Assembly (NCBI RefSeq): GCF_022682495.2 | Contig: NC_071389.1 | Span: 184,621,556 to 184,685,555, forward strand | DNA length: 64,000 nt | Reading direction: 5' to 3' | Origin: Desmodus rotundus | Lineage: Eukaryota; Chordata; Mammalia; Chiroptera; Phyllostomidae | In this document: positions 24,780 through 35,711 of the stretch, one piece after another | Layout of the letters: each line of letters starts with the position of its first letter | Numbering within the stretch: position 1 is the first letter of the stretch | The notes under the pieces: model-generated | What the model was told of the DNA's origin: nothing | Database searches by the model: none | The model's input: only the letters and a program-made list of their open reading frames with translations | Translations under genes and position numbers: made by a program

Positions 24780-27120
24780 ACAGAGAGGATTCCACAGAAA
24801 GATAGCCATTATGGGAATGTCAAGTCCAAGGACAGCTGGGTTTGCCTTGAGTGAGAGCAGCTTAACATTTGACCATCACTGTCATCATTGCAAGTGGTAG
24901 GGAAGTAATGAAATCCTACCACCCCAGGTACCAAACGGATGACGAGTCAGTTTACTAACACTAAGTTTTCAAAAAGCTGGGGGCGGGGAGGGGAGTGGAA
25001 GCCAGAGCAACTGTTACTGTGGTAGAGAAAAAATCTGTATGGTTTTCATTATTGTGTGGGTGTACCGCATGTACAAGGAACCCAACGGGAGTAAAAGGTA
25101 ACGCAACGGTGATATATTGGGGATTTAGTTATTCTAAGATATTGACAAAATTCAGTTCAACTCAAAAAAACAATATTGAATTCCTGTCACAAATTATTTG
25201 GAGAACTCAAAGGGGAAACTTGGAGAGATTGAGCACAAATAACTACAGTGTCAAACCATTAACTAAGAAAAAATTATTATACACATGAGCATAAGAATAG
25301 GGCTCCAACTGCCCAGTTCCAATAGATAAAAGTTACTGCATGTTTTCTTAATGGTTTTTACTACAACTATCGCGAGATATGTAGGTCAAAGGCAAGGAAT
25401 GTTACTGAAGCAACATGGGCCTGCTGCATGTTGGTACCCATTCATCAGAGTAGCAGCTACCTCCACAAATTTCCTGCAGCATCATTAAATGGAAGAACTG
25501 CAGAAACCCCACTGCAAATTCCAGCACTAGGAGAACGACTGTGCTGAGTGACAAGGCTATAATATTGTGTCACTGTCATTTATGTCTCTGGGTTTAGCTG
25601 TGGGAATTCTGCTAGACAATTCCATGACGTTACCCTTGCACTGAATAGCTCACATCAGAACAGCAAGCCGAAAGCCAGTGTTCCTAGACTGCTACTTTTT
25701 CCTTTTAAAATTTAATGTGCTATAAATTAAACATGTTAAATGTAAGGTGATGCAAATTAACCATTGTTTTTTTCTTCATCTGCTTTTTAAAAATTGAACA
25801 ATGCTTTGATTATAATAATAATACTGCTTTCCCATGGTAGAGACAGAAAATACAGAAAAACAAATAAGAGAACAAGGTATCCACAGGCTATTTGCATTTA
25901 GGAATATTTCCCTTCATTTTGTCCCACGATTATGCTCTGTAGTGGTCATACTATAAATACAATTTTCTCCTTATTTTTTTGCCCGATATTAAAGCTAAAG
26001 AGCTTTCCTACATATTCAACTCTCAGCAGACACTGTAAGTAACTGCGTATTAGCATATCATCTCTTTAGAGGAGCATGACATAATTCACTACCGGCTCTC
26101 CCTTGTTGTTGGAAATTTAGTTTGTGATTCTTTTCTGGATATCAAACATGCCACGTCCTTAAAAAAATCCTATCATCCTACAATTTCCATTTTCATTGCC
26201 ACGTTTGCTTAGACACGATACGAAAAGCACCAATGAGAATCGCAAGAATGCACATGAGTCATTAAGGAAAGTCATGTCTCTGTGTTCCGCCTGAAATCTC
26301 AATCTGCCTATTGCCGGCTGGACCAAGGCCTCCAGGGAAAATGGCAAAGCCACATAATCTTCCTCGGTGTCACATTCTGCATTTGTGCTCTTCTGGAGTT
26401 CAGATTTAGCTGACAGACGTGAAATAACACATGTAGCTGGAGTCCCCCAGAGATTACACATACAGCACTGCTGAGCCATTCCAGTTATCATGGCGCATCC
26501 TTTTCATTTCTCCGTTTTACTTAGGGAGCGATTTTGTTTTTATTTAAATGGTCTTTAGGATGAAACAGCTTTGTCTGCATTTGGAATCCCCCTTCCATTT
26601 TAATGGGGTAGACTGTCCCCACTTTCCCTCTCTAGTTACTTGCCAACTAAGGACAGCTGCTCCCACGCAAGCCTAGATGGCTTGTCTGGCTTCCGAGTGG
26701 CCTCTTCCAGCAAAACTGCAAGTGTTCTCTGGATTTCTGGTCGTCTGGAACGCCCAGACGGAAGCTGGAGTGGAAGTTTATCTGCTTTGTTCTCGTCTGC
26801 AGGACTAAAACTGCAATTAAATGGGAAGGACTTCCCCCCTCCTTGGTTACAATTTTTAAACATTTTCCACCTGAGAGCATCCAGGCAGAAGTGCCCGTGT
26901 GTCACCCAATTTCCACTCCCACAGTTCCAGGAATCCTCGTTTGAAATGGCATCTGATTCTGGCTGTGACATTTTCTCTCTTATTTCTTGGACTGTAATAA
27001 TCCATGTCTGGCAGTGGTATGGTGGAAGCAGAAGGTCACGATATTTGTTTTTTCTCTCACTCTTCTTCTAGTTAAGTGATCTTTTACACCTTTGCGTTGC
27101 GATGTTAGAGGGTCAATGAT
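24780..27120. other. Intronic DNA without recognised repeat or gene
   Basis: About 2.3 kb lacking any family I recognise. Overlapping open frames on both strands at 26.64-27.07 kb (up to 143 codons) have no credible start, splice or domain signals. Without an alignment I cannot say whether the block is conserved. Confidence 0.4.
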
Positions 27121-27124
27121 AATC

Positions 27125-27240
27125 TCATTCAACAAACATTTATTGAAGGTCTTTCACATATATCACCGTGCTATGCAATTTGTGAGCCACAAAGAAGAAA
27201 AAATATTCAGTCTTCTAGGTCTATCAATCCAGTAGTTGGG
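27125..27240 (-). repeat. L2 LINE 3' end fragment
   Basis: 'attcaacaaacatttattga' followed by a 'ggtctttcacatatatcacc' block and 'gtgctatgcaatttgtgagc' is the reverse complement of the L2 tail region. Short and diverged. Confidence 0.5.
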
Positions 27241-27297
27241 AAAATGTTTTCAAATTGTGTGTGTATATTTGTATATTTCTGTCTGTTATGTATCCAT

Positions 27298-27323
27298 ATC
27301 ATCCATCTGTCCATCCATCCATC
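27298..27323. repeat. CATC-type simple repeat
   Basis: Imperfect (CATC/CCAT)n run of about 25 bases. Confidence 0.7.
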
Positions 27324-27579
27324 TAACAATACATATGTCTACACAGCCTTCCAAGACTAAAAGAGATTTCTGTAATGGAATAAGAACGACTAGGAAGCTG
27401 CTCTGGAAATTATAAAGCACTGAACTAAGGCATTATTTCTCTCTTAAGTATAACAGAAACTTAAAACTTTCTTACTCTATCCTTGAATAACCCTACCTGC
27501 AAAAGTTTGAATACTATCTTTGTTATGTAAATGTGCAATTTTATGGATATCTCTGCGTAGATTTTAGATTGAGAACCAT

Positions 27580-27905
27580 GCCTTTCACTTCTCCAGCCCT
27601 CTTTCCTATGACCTAAAGTTCCTGCTACTCCAGCCAGTCTCCTCCATGTCTCCAACAGTGTCATGTCTGTCTCTCTGGCCCACATATACAACGCCTCTGC
27701 ATATTCTGGAGTCTTTGCTCCTCTTTTCATTAGACTCTTGCAAGCATGAAATCGAGATCCACTGAAAGCCTTCCTTGCTCGCCCTGGACTACAGCAACCT
27801 CCTTCTCTGAACTTCTCTAGTAGTCAACCAGACTATCAGCTCTGGAAGGTCAGACACATTGTCACACTGCATCATAGGGTCCCTCACAGCACCTAGCACA
27901 CAGAT
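27580..27905 (+). repeat. L2 LINE, 3' portion
   Basis: 'gttcctgctactccagccag', 'tggcccacatatacaacgcc', 'ctgaaagccttccttgctcg' and the closing 'tcacagcacctagcacacag' follow the L2 3' region in order. Confidence 0.65.
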
Positions 27906-27909
27906 ACAC

Positions 27910-28940
27910 CCTTCAAGGGGCATCCCTGAGATCTCAGATCTCACCCCTTATGCATGGACAACAAATGAGGCAGGGGAGATGTCTCTGGAAGGCAAAGAGG
28001 ACAAGCAAAGAGCGCCCATACCCTATATCTTTCCCTCTGGACTCTCGACAGTTTTCTATTCCTTCTGAGCTGTATGTAGTACCTCAGTTCCTTTAAACAG
28101 CCTTGCTGTGGGTGATGTAAAACGTCCTTACCTCCCACCGTCTCTAACTCCTTCCCTTTACCTCGAACACTTCATCTAAGGAAAAAATTCACTCTGACTA
28201 GATTTTCCAAATGTTCTTTCCCTTCTGCTATTACTTTTCAAAGAAACTGCTACTAAATAATTAGCAAATAATAGTTTGTATGACAGATGTCATCCAAATG
28301 CACTTGTATTAATTTCTGGGAAGGAAAAGAGGTTCCAGGTTAAATAGCTCCAGAGAGAGCAAAGGACGGTGAGAATGAGTGTGTGTGGGGGGCAGGTAGG
28401 GGTGTGTGTGTGTTCTGAGGATAGTCTGTTTCAATAGACAGGAAATACTAATTATGAAGAAATGAGAAAATCTTTGGTGGAAAGAGAGACCTTAATTGTA
28501 TAATTGCCTCTGAGCATTTAAGGGTTCTGGAGGTAGAAAGGCTTCTTTTGTAATCAAGGAGAATCTTAGGTTTATTTGTAAAGCTCTCTGAATTACCTCT
28601 TGATGAAGGTACTAATTTTCTGATTATATTTGCACATAAACATTACTCCAGAAGATTAAAAAAAAATACAAACCAACCAACCAATCAGTTCCTAACCAAT
28701 TTCCCTGTGAAGTTACTTTTAAGTACAGCTTGCTGCAAATACAGTTTTCTCAAGAAAAATTTGGTTTGCATTGCTCATAAGTCAATCACCAGGATTACTT
28801 AAGGAAAACTTTGTTACAAAAGAAAATGGGAAATATGTGCTATAATCCACATCTGAAGTTATTCTTGGAAATGCGATGATGGGCTAATAGCATTTAAAAT
28901 CTGCAATCTCTGTGCACTATTATTGATACATAAAAATGCT
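27910..28940. other. Intronic DNA without recognised feature
   Basis: Unique-looking, with a GT-rich simple stretch at about 28.38-28.42 kb. No gene or repeat family recognised. Confidence 0.4.
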
Positions 28941-28947
28941 CTGCAAA

Positions 28948-29113
28948 CCTTAGCCTGGGAGCTCAGTTGGTTAGAGCCTCGTCTTGATACACCAAGGCTG
29001 CAGGTTTGATTCCTGGTCAGGACACATACAAGAATCAACCAGTGAATGCACAAATAAGTGGAACAACAAATCGATTTTTCTTTCTCTCTCTCTAAAATCA
29101 ATAAATACAAATT
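28948..29113 (+). mobile_element. tRNA-derived bat SINE, older VES-like variant
   Basis: Head 'tgggagctcagttggttaga', a B-box-like 'gcaggtttgattcctggtca', then a block containing 'agtgaatgcacaaataagtg' and a tail 'ctctaaaatcaataaatac'. Partial flanking duplication (AAAATGCTC-like versus AAAAGTGCTC-like). The variant with 'agtggaacaacaaatcga' differs from the commoner VES copies here. Confidence 0.8.
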
Positions 29114-29114
29114 T

Positions 29115-29965
29115 GAAAAGTGCTCCACAGCTTAAGAAGTAGAAGCCTCAAGTTTTGCTTATATTTTGCTAACTACACAGGTTATTTATTGTATTGAGGG
29201 TTTTTTTTTCAACTTATTTCCTTTCATTTTTGAGATCATAAAACTTAGGATCCTTATTATATGACCAATGTGGTCAATAATGTAAGTAAGATTATCTTCA
29301 ACAAAATTCAGTATTAACATATGTCTATATATTATAAATTAAACTGAAGTATACAAAATATATACATATACCCATATTTGTAAGGAGAAGCTTTATGACA
29401 GTGAATCTCAAGAGACAGTCCTAGGTAAGTGAAGGCCTGATTATTGAATGGTTGGATCATAAATGGTCTCCTTTTCTGCTCTTTTGCTGCCTCCTTCTTG
29501 CTGTTTAGCTACTTTAATGGCTCATAACACCTTCTATCAGAGGGTAGAAGAGGGAGAGAGGCAATGAATTCAAACAAGTCAATTCTGTTTTTTTTTCTTT
29601 TTTCTTTTTGTCAGCAGCTCTGATAAAAGAATGTGGTGTGGGAGGAGGCAAAAATCTGTCTAAAACTAGCTAAAATTAAGGTTTAAAAAATCTGTGTATT
29701 TTACTAGCCTAGAAAGTTACTACTGCTCTTTAGGACTGGGTGTTAGCACACTTTGGCCAGTGTGTGGAGGGGGAAGGATGTGAAGGGCTTAAGAAAGCAT
29801 TTCTAAGGAAAGCCGATGTTGCTGTTAGTCCCAAGGACAGGCTGAAGATGAGGGAACAGGATGACAGTGGGAGACAGATTTTTTAATAAAATCCCTTTTC
29901 TTCCATTGTTCCCCGCACCCACACTGGCTATCTTCTTCCTTATCTCTTGGAGAATCACGTAAAAC
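29115..29965. other. Intronic DNA without recognised feature
   Basis: AT-rich and unique-looking, with a poly-T/pyrimidine tract at about 29.59-29.61 kb. Confidence 0.4.
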
Positions 29966-29974
29966 TGGGACTCA

Positions 29975-30650
29975 CCATTTACCCATTAGAATGGCTAACC
30001 TGAAGAAGACTGACAATGCCAGGTGGTGGTGAGGATGTGGAGCAACTGGAACCCTTATATGGCGAGTGGGAATGCAACTGATTATCTATTTTTTGGAGGA
30101 TTGCCAATATCTCACACTATGACCCAGTTTCTTACCATACAACCCAGCAAATCCACTCCCAGTTAGCAGCCCGAGAGAGAAATGAAAACACATAACCACA
30201 CGAAGATCTGTAAATGAATACTCAAATGGCAATTTTCATCACAGCTGAGAACTGGAAATAATCCAAATGTCCCGTGAGCTGGTGAATAGATCATTAAAAT
30301 GCAGTATATTCAAGGCAATGGACTGCAGGCACATGCTCCCACAGGGACAAAGCCAGGCACGTCAGATTACATGTTGTATGATCCCACTTACACGGTGTCT
30401 CCAGAAACTGTAAAACTCTCTCCAGGGAAAGCAGATCAGACGAATGGTTGTCTGGGGCAGATGGCCCCAGGGAGTGGAGACTAACTGCTGTGGCCATCAG
30501 GAAACTTTTTAGGGTAAAGGAAATGTTCCGAAACCAGTTTGCGTGAATGGCTGGACAACTGTATAAATTTACTAAAACGCATTGAACTATAAACTTAAAA
30601 TGGGTGATTTTATGATCTGTAATTATACTGCAATAAAACTGCTAAAAATG
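29975..30650 (+). repeat. Old L1 (L1M-type) 3' end: ORF2 C-terminus and 3' UTR
   Basis: The text follows the C-terminal L1 ORF2 pattern: 'ggtggtgaggatgtggagca', a 'cccttatatggcgagtggga' block, 'atgacccagtttcttaccat', and 'aactggaaataatccaaatg'. A 3' UTR follows, ending near 'actgcaataaaactgctaaa'. Many stops and indels are present, so it is dead and old. Confidence 0.75.
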
Positions 30651-30654
30651 AATA

Positions 30655-31645
30655 ATGTGGGGAGAAAGCATCCGGTATTCAGTATTAAGTGTAGGATGAA
30701 TAAGGCTATTCCTGAGGCTATAACTTAGGTTGCTCCAGAGAGAAACTACTGGCCTCCTGGAATGTGCGCTTTCCCAGCTGGACTGAAGGGTGGGCAAGGC
30801 AGAAACTGCATGTGTCCAGTATATTTCAAGAGAAACGTGACTCAGGGGGAAGCTCTGCTCTGGCTGCCTAGTTTTGTTTGGCTATTGGTTCATGGGGGAG
30901 CAGGATATTCTTTCTTATATGTGTACAATAAATTAGTACCTATGACTTCCCATACGTATTTTTCAGTCTTAATCCTCCTAGCCATGACACTTTGGTAAGA
31001 TGTTTATGCTTTCTAAATGCTTACAGCAAATGGTTTGTGAGTGTATGAAAGGAGTGTAGGGATCCCTGGGAGCGGACACAGGTTCTACAGGGGTAATGAA
31101 TGGGTGGTGATCAGATTACCTCAAGCGCTAGAGAATAAGGTTGCATTCTAAGCACTAATCACCTCCACAGAGTGAATGGAGACAGAATGACTTTCTGGCC
31201 CAGAAAGAGCCATTGGAATAGACTGGCAATTTGACTACAGTTTAATCAGTGACACTGAAACCCAGCTAAAGAAAGAAGGTATGTGTCAGGGTGGGGTAGG
31301 CCTGGAAGCAAGAGTAGAGGGCAGATTCAGTCAATGAAACAATGGATAAAAGGATTAGAGAGCCAAGTGCTGGCAGTATCGATGGGAGAGTGCTTGAATC
31401 TGGAGTAAGTAAACTCTTTGATCACTTAAGAGGTATTCTCTGCCATTGGACATGGGCTATTCCACTAGTCCTTGTATTGATCCTAATGGGACATCCCTCA
31501 AAATTCTCTTTTTTCCTATACCATGTGCATCAGGAAGCAGTAATCCCAGAGTCAGTTTTCTAAATACCAGGAATGGAAGTGCTGGAGATGGGGAGGTGGG
31601 GAGCCTTTGGTCACAGTTAGAGAATTCTTCCCACCCTGCAATAAC
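30655..31645. other. Intronic DNA without recognised feature
   Basis: No gene or repeat family recognised; short chance open frames only. Confidence 0.4.
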
Positions 31646-31654
31646 AGATTGAAA

Positions 31655-31859
31655 ATCTTTTTTTTTTTCTCCTACTGATTCTAGAGGGAGTAGAAAGAGA
31701 GGGAGAGAAACAGCGATGAGAGAGAGAAACATTGGCTGCCTCTTGCACTCGCCTCAACCGGGGACTGAACCTGTAACTTAGGCGTGCCCTGACCAGGAAT
31801 TGAATCTACGACCTTCTGGTGTGTGAGATGACACCCAACCGAGCCACTGCAGCCAGGCC
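31655..31859 (-). mobile_element. VES SINE, minus orientation
   Basis: Reads from T-rich tail through 'gagagagagaaacattggct' to the reverse-complement B box 'aggaattgaatctacgacct' and head 'ccgagccactgcagccaggc'. It is flanked by a perfect 9-bp duplication AGATTGAAA (31646-31654 and 31860-31868). It directly abuts a second, older SINE. Confidence 0.92.
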
Positions 31860-31868
31860 AGATTGAAA

Positions 31869-32078
31869 TTTGTTTTAAATAAAATTTGTATTTATTGATT
31901 TTTAGAGAGAGAGTAAGGGAGCAAAAAGAACAGAGACAGAGAGAGAAACATCGACTTGTGCCACTTATACATGCACTGACTGGTTGGTTCCTTTCTGTGC
32001 TCTGACAGGGTATTGAACCTGCAACCTTAGTGTATTGGGACGATGATGTAACCAACTGGGCTACCTGGCCAGGGCCCA
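31869..32078 (-). mobile_element. Older VES-like SINE, minus orientation, adjacent to the previous copy
   Basis: 'aaaatttgtatttattgatt' tail, 'agagagaaacatcgacttgt', the reverse-complement B-box region 'gggtattgaacctgcaacct' and head 'gggctacctggccagggccc'. It is the variant with 'gtgccacttatacatgcact', like the SINEs at 28.95 and 58.25 kb. The right flank resembles the duplication of the neighbour, suggesting reuse of one insertion site. Confidence 0.88.
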
Positions 32079-32144
32079 GATCGGAAATCTTGATACCCTC
32101 TTCTCTCATCAGTGAATTCAGCACCACTGAGGCACAAGACTCTG

Positions 32145-32395
32145 CCCCGCAGGCGCAGTGATTAAGAACAGGGCTCAGTGTCGGGTGACTTGGGTGAGCC
32201 TTGACTCTGACGCTATGTATGGCTTTGTGTCAATTACTTAACCTCTCTGACCTTCACCTAACTCATCCAAAATAATGGGGTTAAAAAATAGTGTGTCTAC
32301 TGCTTCGGTGTTGGGATTAAATGAGATCCATGAAAAGCACTTAGCATACATAGTGCTTTGCATCAAATGAGTCTTAATAAGTGGGAACTCATTCA
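32145..32395 (+). repeat. MIR SINE, near full length
   Basis: 'gcagtgattaagaacagggc', 'gtgtcaattacttaacctct', 'ggattaaatgagatccatga', 'gcacttagcatacatagtgc' follow the MIR consensus order. Confidence 0.8.
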
Positions 32396-32609
32396 GCTTC
32401 TTCAGCCCAGTTTTCCGCACCGGAAGGGCCGAGCCCACCGCATGTCAATGCCACAGCCTGAAACATTTCAGTCACTGGCCAGACACCTTTCCTCCGGCAA
32501 CAACCCCTGTGCTGTCAGCCACTCTTCTTTTCAAACTTCAGTGGGCTCATTAAAAATGAGTTTTTGCTGCACTATATTCATTTCCTTTTTTTCTTTTTTT
32601 GACAGGGTT

Positions 32610-33060
32610 CTTAGTGTGAAGTTGACAGAACAGGAGAATGCCATGGATATAGTCTTTGATTCCAATAAAGCCCTCGGTGAAATCTTTCATGATCTATAAG
32701 ATGGGGGGGCTCTATGAGAGAAAAAACTAAGTGGAATCACAGCTGGTTGTCCATCTACACCCAAGAGACTTGATAAATGACGCTGTCACCGCCTGCAGGG
32801 GGGCCACTGATTGAATGCCACAAGGCTCTCTGCCTCTGCATTCTGCTCTGTTCAATATTTTTATTAATGGCATCAATGCAGACACAAGAGGAACGGTTAT
32901 CAGGTTTTTCAATGACATAAAGCTGTGAAGGGTATTTAATATGGTAACAGGCCAAGGCAAAATTCAACCCTCTCCGCTCCGCCCCCCCCAGGCTGAAGGC
33001 CACACTGACACCAAAAAAATGCAACTTATGAGGGATAAATGCAATGCGCTACATTAAGGC
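32610..33060 (+). repeat. L3/CR1 LINE fragment, reverse-transcriptase region
   Basis: Conceptual translation keeps traces of CR1-type RT blocks: an AMDIVFDSNKA-like 'DFSKAFD' block at about 32.64-32.68 kb and an LFNIFINGI block at about 32.85-32.88 kb, followed by a relic of the ADD catalytic motif ('tttttcaatgacataaagct'). Frames are broken; very old. Confidence 0.6.
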
Positions 33061-33239
33061 TCTGGAAGAAATCTGTTGTGCAAGTTCAAGATGGGAGAAG
33101 ATACGGCTTTGCCACAGTTCCAAGAAACATCTGAGTTTTCAGCTGGACCCGCAGAGAGGTTTAGTGGAAAGGATGCAAGACTAAAGGTCAGAAGGGGCAG
33201 GGAACACACCTGTGTAAAATGACTTTTCAAAACAATCTC

Positions 33240-33420
33240 ATTTACCTTACCACTCCCTCTTAAAGGTTGGTAATTATCTCCCTTACAGAAATTAATAAAG
33301 TTGGGCTCAGGAATTTTAGAAACTTGCCAGAGTAGGTGACAGCCAGGATATGAGTCCAGGTCTGACTTCCAAAATTCATGCTCTGTCTCTTCGTTGTACC
33401 CTGCTGCCATTTCTCTCCTA
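33240..33420 (-). repeat. MIR SINE
   Basis: 'caatctcatttaccttacca', 'taattatctcccttacagaa', 'tatgagtccaggtctgactt' and 'tcatgctctgtctcttcgtt' match the minus-strand MIR order. Confidence 0.7.
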
Positions 33421-33511
33421 GAGATGCTGAGAGGCTCCACTGAGACAATTTTTAACAGAAGTGCCCAGCACAGTGCCTGGCACACATCCTCTGTTCAAAA
33501 GTGCTTGATCT

Positions 33512-33737
33512 GGCCCTGACCCGTGTGGCTCAGTGGGTTGGGCATTGTCTTGCAAAACAGAAGGTCGCCGGTTCGATTCCTGGTCAGGGTGCAAGCCTGG
33601 GTTGCAGGTTTGGTCCCTGGCTGGGTGTGTGCAAGAGGCAACCGATAGATGTTTTTCTCTCACATCGCTGTTTCTCTCCCTCTCTTTCTCCCTCCCTTCT
33701 CCCCCCTCTAAAATAAATAAATAAAAATTTAAAAAAC
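33512..33737 (+). mobile_element. VES SINE
   Basis: 'ggccctgacccgtgtggctc' head, 'gtcgccggttcgattcctgg' B box, second-half block 'gcaagaggcaaccgatagat', pyrimidine tract and (AAAT)n tail. Full length; target duplication not clear. Confidence 0.92.
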
Positions 33738-34249
33738 TGGTGTGTTCTCAGGGACACATTTTGCTGTAAGGCTGGTTGCTTATATCTAAATGACTGGTAC
33801 TTTATTACAGTAGGAGAGCTGCAGTTTACTCAAAGTCTTTCCAAATTTATCCATTAATATACCCATCACAGAACTGCCTCTTGTCAGTTTTTAAATATTC
33901 CTTCCGCTCTCACACTATTATTCCAAAATGCGTAATTCCACAAGAGAAAGTTGTGGCCAGGAAAAAGGCAGTGGGGATTTGAGGGCAATCTGAAATCTGT
34001 CAGTCAGTAATGATTCCCAGATAATGAAAACTTTTTTCCTTAAATTAAGGTAATTCGCAAGGGCTGCATTAGTGGTTTAATGTTGCATATTTACATGATA
34101 AAACCTCAATTACCTTTAGATAATGAGGTGGTGTGTTATGTAACCTTAGTATAATGATATGTAGAATGTACAAAATTTTCACTTAATTCAATGATTTAAT
34201 TAGTACTTTCTATGGTTAAATGCTTTTTCCCTCATTGCTGTTAGATTTT

Positions 34250-34560
34250 TTATGGAAATTCTTCTTAAATATATACACATGTTATATATAAAATGTCTTA
34301 TAGATATTATATAACATTTGGAATTTTTCCTAAATATGTACATATTTAGAAATATAGTATATAAATATATAAAATATATGCTCAGGAAGAATTCCAAATA
34401 TTATATTGTACATAATATATGTTCTCCCTAGATCTCTATATGGAGCCAATACATAATATATAAATATATAGGAAGAATTATAAATATTATATTTAATACA
34501 TAACATATATACTATAATCTCTATATAGCCAATATATACACATACACACACTTTCCCCCT
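34250..34560. repeat. AT-rich tandem and inverted repeat block
   Basis: Two tandem copies of an 86-bp unit start with 'aggaagaatt' at 34384 and 34470. A segment at 34316-34333 ('catttggaatttttccta') is nearly the reverse complement of the unit start, so a hairpin is possible. The block is almost pure A/T with many ATATAT runs. Confidence 0.75.
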
Positions 34561-35185
34561 CCCCTACCTAGACGCTGTTTACTGACGGCCCTTGATTCTT
34601 CCCCGGATATTTGGAGACCCGCCGGGTATGTGAGCCATGTTCTGTGAGGACTCTGAGTCCCTGGGCCACAGTATTGCTGCCAGAGGAGGCGGGAAAGGCA
34701 CTCTGGTCCCAGCACCATCCCAGAAGGTTTTGCTCTTTTAAATAAAAACTTAGGAGCCGTTGTCTTGCATTAAAAGCAAGGACTGACAACATTAGCTATA
34801 TAAAAATTCTGGTTAATGGAAGGTTTATTGTAAAATATATAATTATTTTTTTTGGGGGGGTGAGCTCCTTTTAACTTTCTCTCCTTCCTTCCCTTTGCCT
34901 TGACTCGCCATGATCCACAAAGTGGGAGAATGGAGAGTCATTACAAAGATGGAGCCGTTCACTGCTGCTGGTGCTGGGCCTGTCCCCCATCCTGGCAAGC
35001 AGAGGGACGGCCTTGGTGAGTGACCGGGTTGCCCAGGGCAGTGGACGAGCTGAGAACCTCTGCAGTAAACCGTCTCACACAGATGTGGAAAGAAGCGATG
35101 TTTCCGGGGATGGAGGATTCTTCAGGTGCTAGAGCAATTAATCTGTGATAAAGTGGGACACTCCCTTCAGGTGTTTAAGGCACAG
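34560..35185. other. Intronic DNA with a small GC-rich pocket
   Basis: A GC-rich stretch at 34.56-34.72 kb interrupts AT-rich sequence. No gene or repeat recognised. Confidence 0.4.
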
Positions 35186-35189
35186 GAGC

Positions 35190-35360
35190 TTTGCCTTCTT
35201 TTTGGAACACCCTTCATCTCTTCTTTAACAGGTGAACCTTACTCACCTGTCAGTAATTCAAGACCAAGTTCAATTACTACATTTGTGAAAGATGAAACTT
35301 CTACCAAACCCTTGTCATCCCGCCAGCCCCTGCGACCCATCATACTGTGCTAAAGCCAGG
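35190..35360 (+). repeat. Probable L2 LINE fragment
   Basis: 'tttttggaacacccttcatc', 'ccttactcacctgtcagtaa' and 'caagaccaagttcaattact' resemble the L2 3' region. Diverged. Confidence 0.45.
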
Positions 35361-35475
35361 TGTTCACCTTTCCTTCTCTAGACCAAAATCTTCTTGCGAA
35401 CGTGTTTAAAACAAGCTTATCTCTTTATCCTCCTAGCACGTAGTGTATCAGAAGGTGGCTCAAAACCAAACCCAA

Positions 35476-35703
35476 CCAGCTCTGGACGGGGGTGGCTCAG
35501 TTGGCTGGATTGTCGTCCTGTACATCAAAAGGCTGGGGGTATGATTTCTGGTCAGGGCACATACCTACATTGCAGGTTCGATCCCCGGTCAGGGTGCATA
35601 CGGGAGGCAACTGATCGATGTTTGTCCTTTATATCGATGTTTCTCTCTCTCTCTCTAATATCAATAAACATATCCTCGGGTAACAATTAAAAAAAAAAAA
35701 CTT
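35476..35703 (+). mobile_element. VES SINE variant
   Basis: 'ggacgggggtggctcagttg' head, 'cattgcaggttcgatccccg' B box, 'gatgtttctctctctctctc' and 'tcaataaacatatcctcggg' near the A tail. Flanked by an 8-bp AAACCCAA repeat (35468-35475 and 35704-35711). Confidence 0.88.
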
Positions 35704-35711
35704 AAACCCAA

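Noticed and set aside
26636..27071. Open frames of 143 (+) and 111 (-) codons overlapping on both strands
   Set aside because: No recognisable domain and no consistent splice signals; mutual overlap on opposite strands points to chance.
28948..29113. A functional tRNA gene
   Set aside because: Box A/B-like sequences belong to a tRNA-derived SINE; no cloverleaf with matching acceptor stem is present.
31681..32127. 148-codon minus-strand frame
   Set aside because: It runs across two adjacent VES-type SINEs and is a by-product of their sequence.
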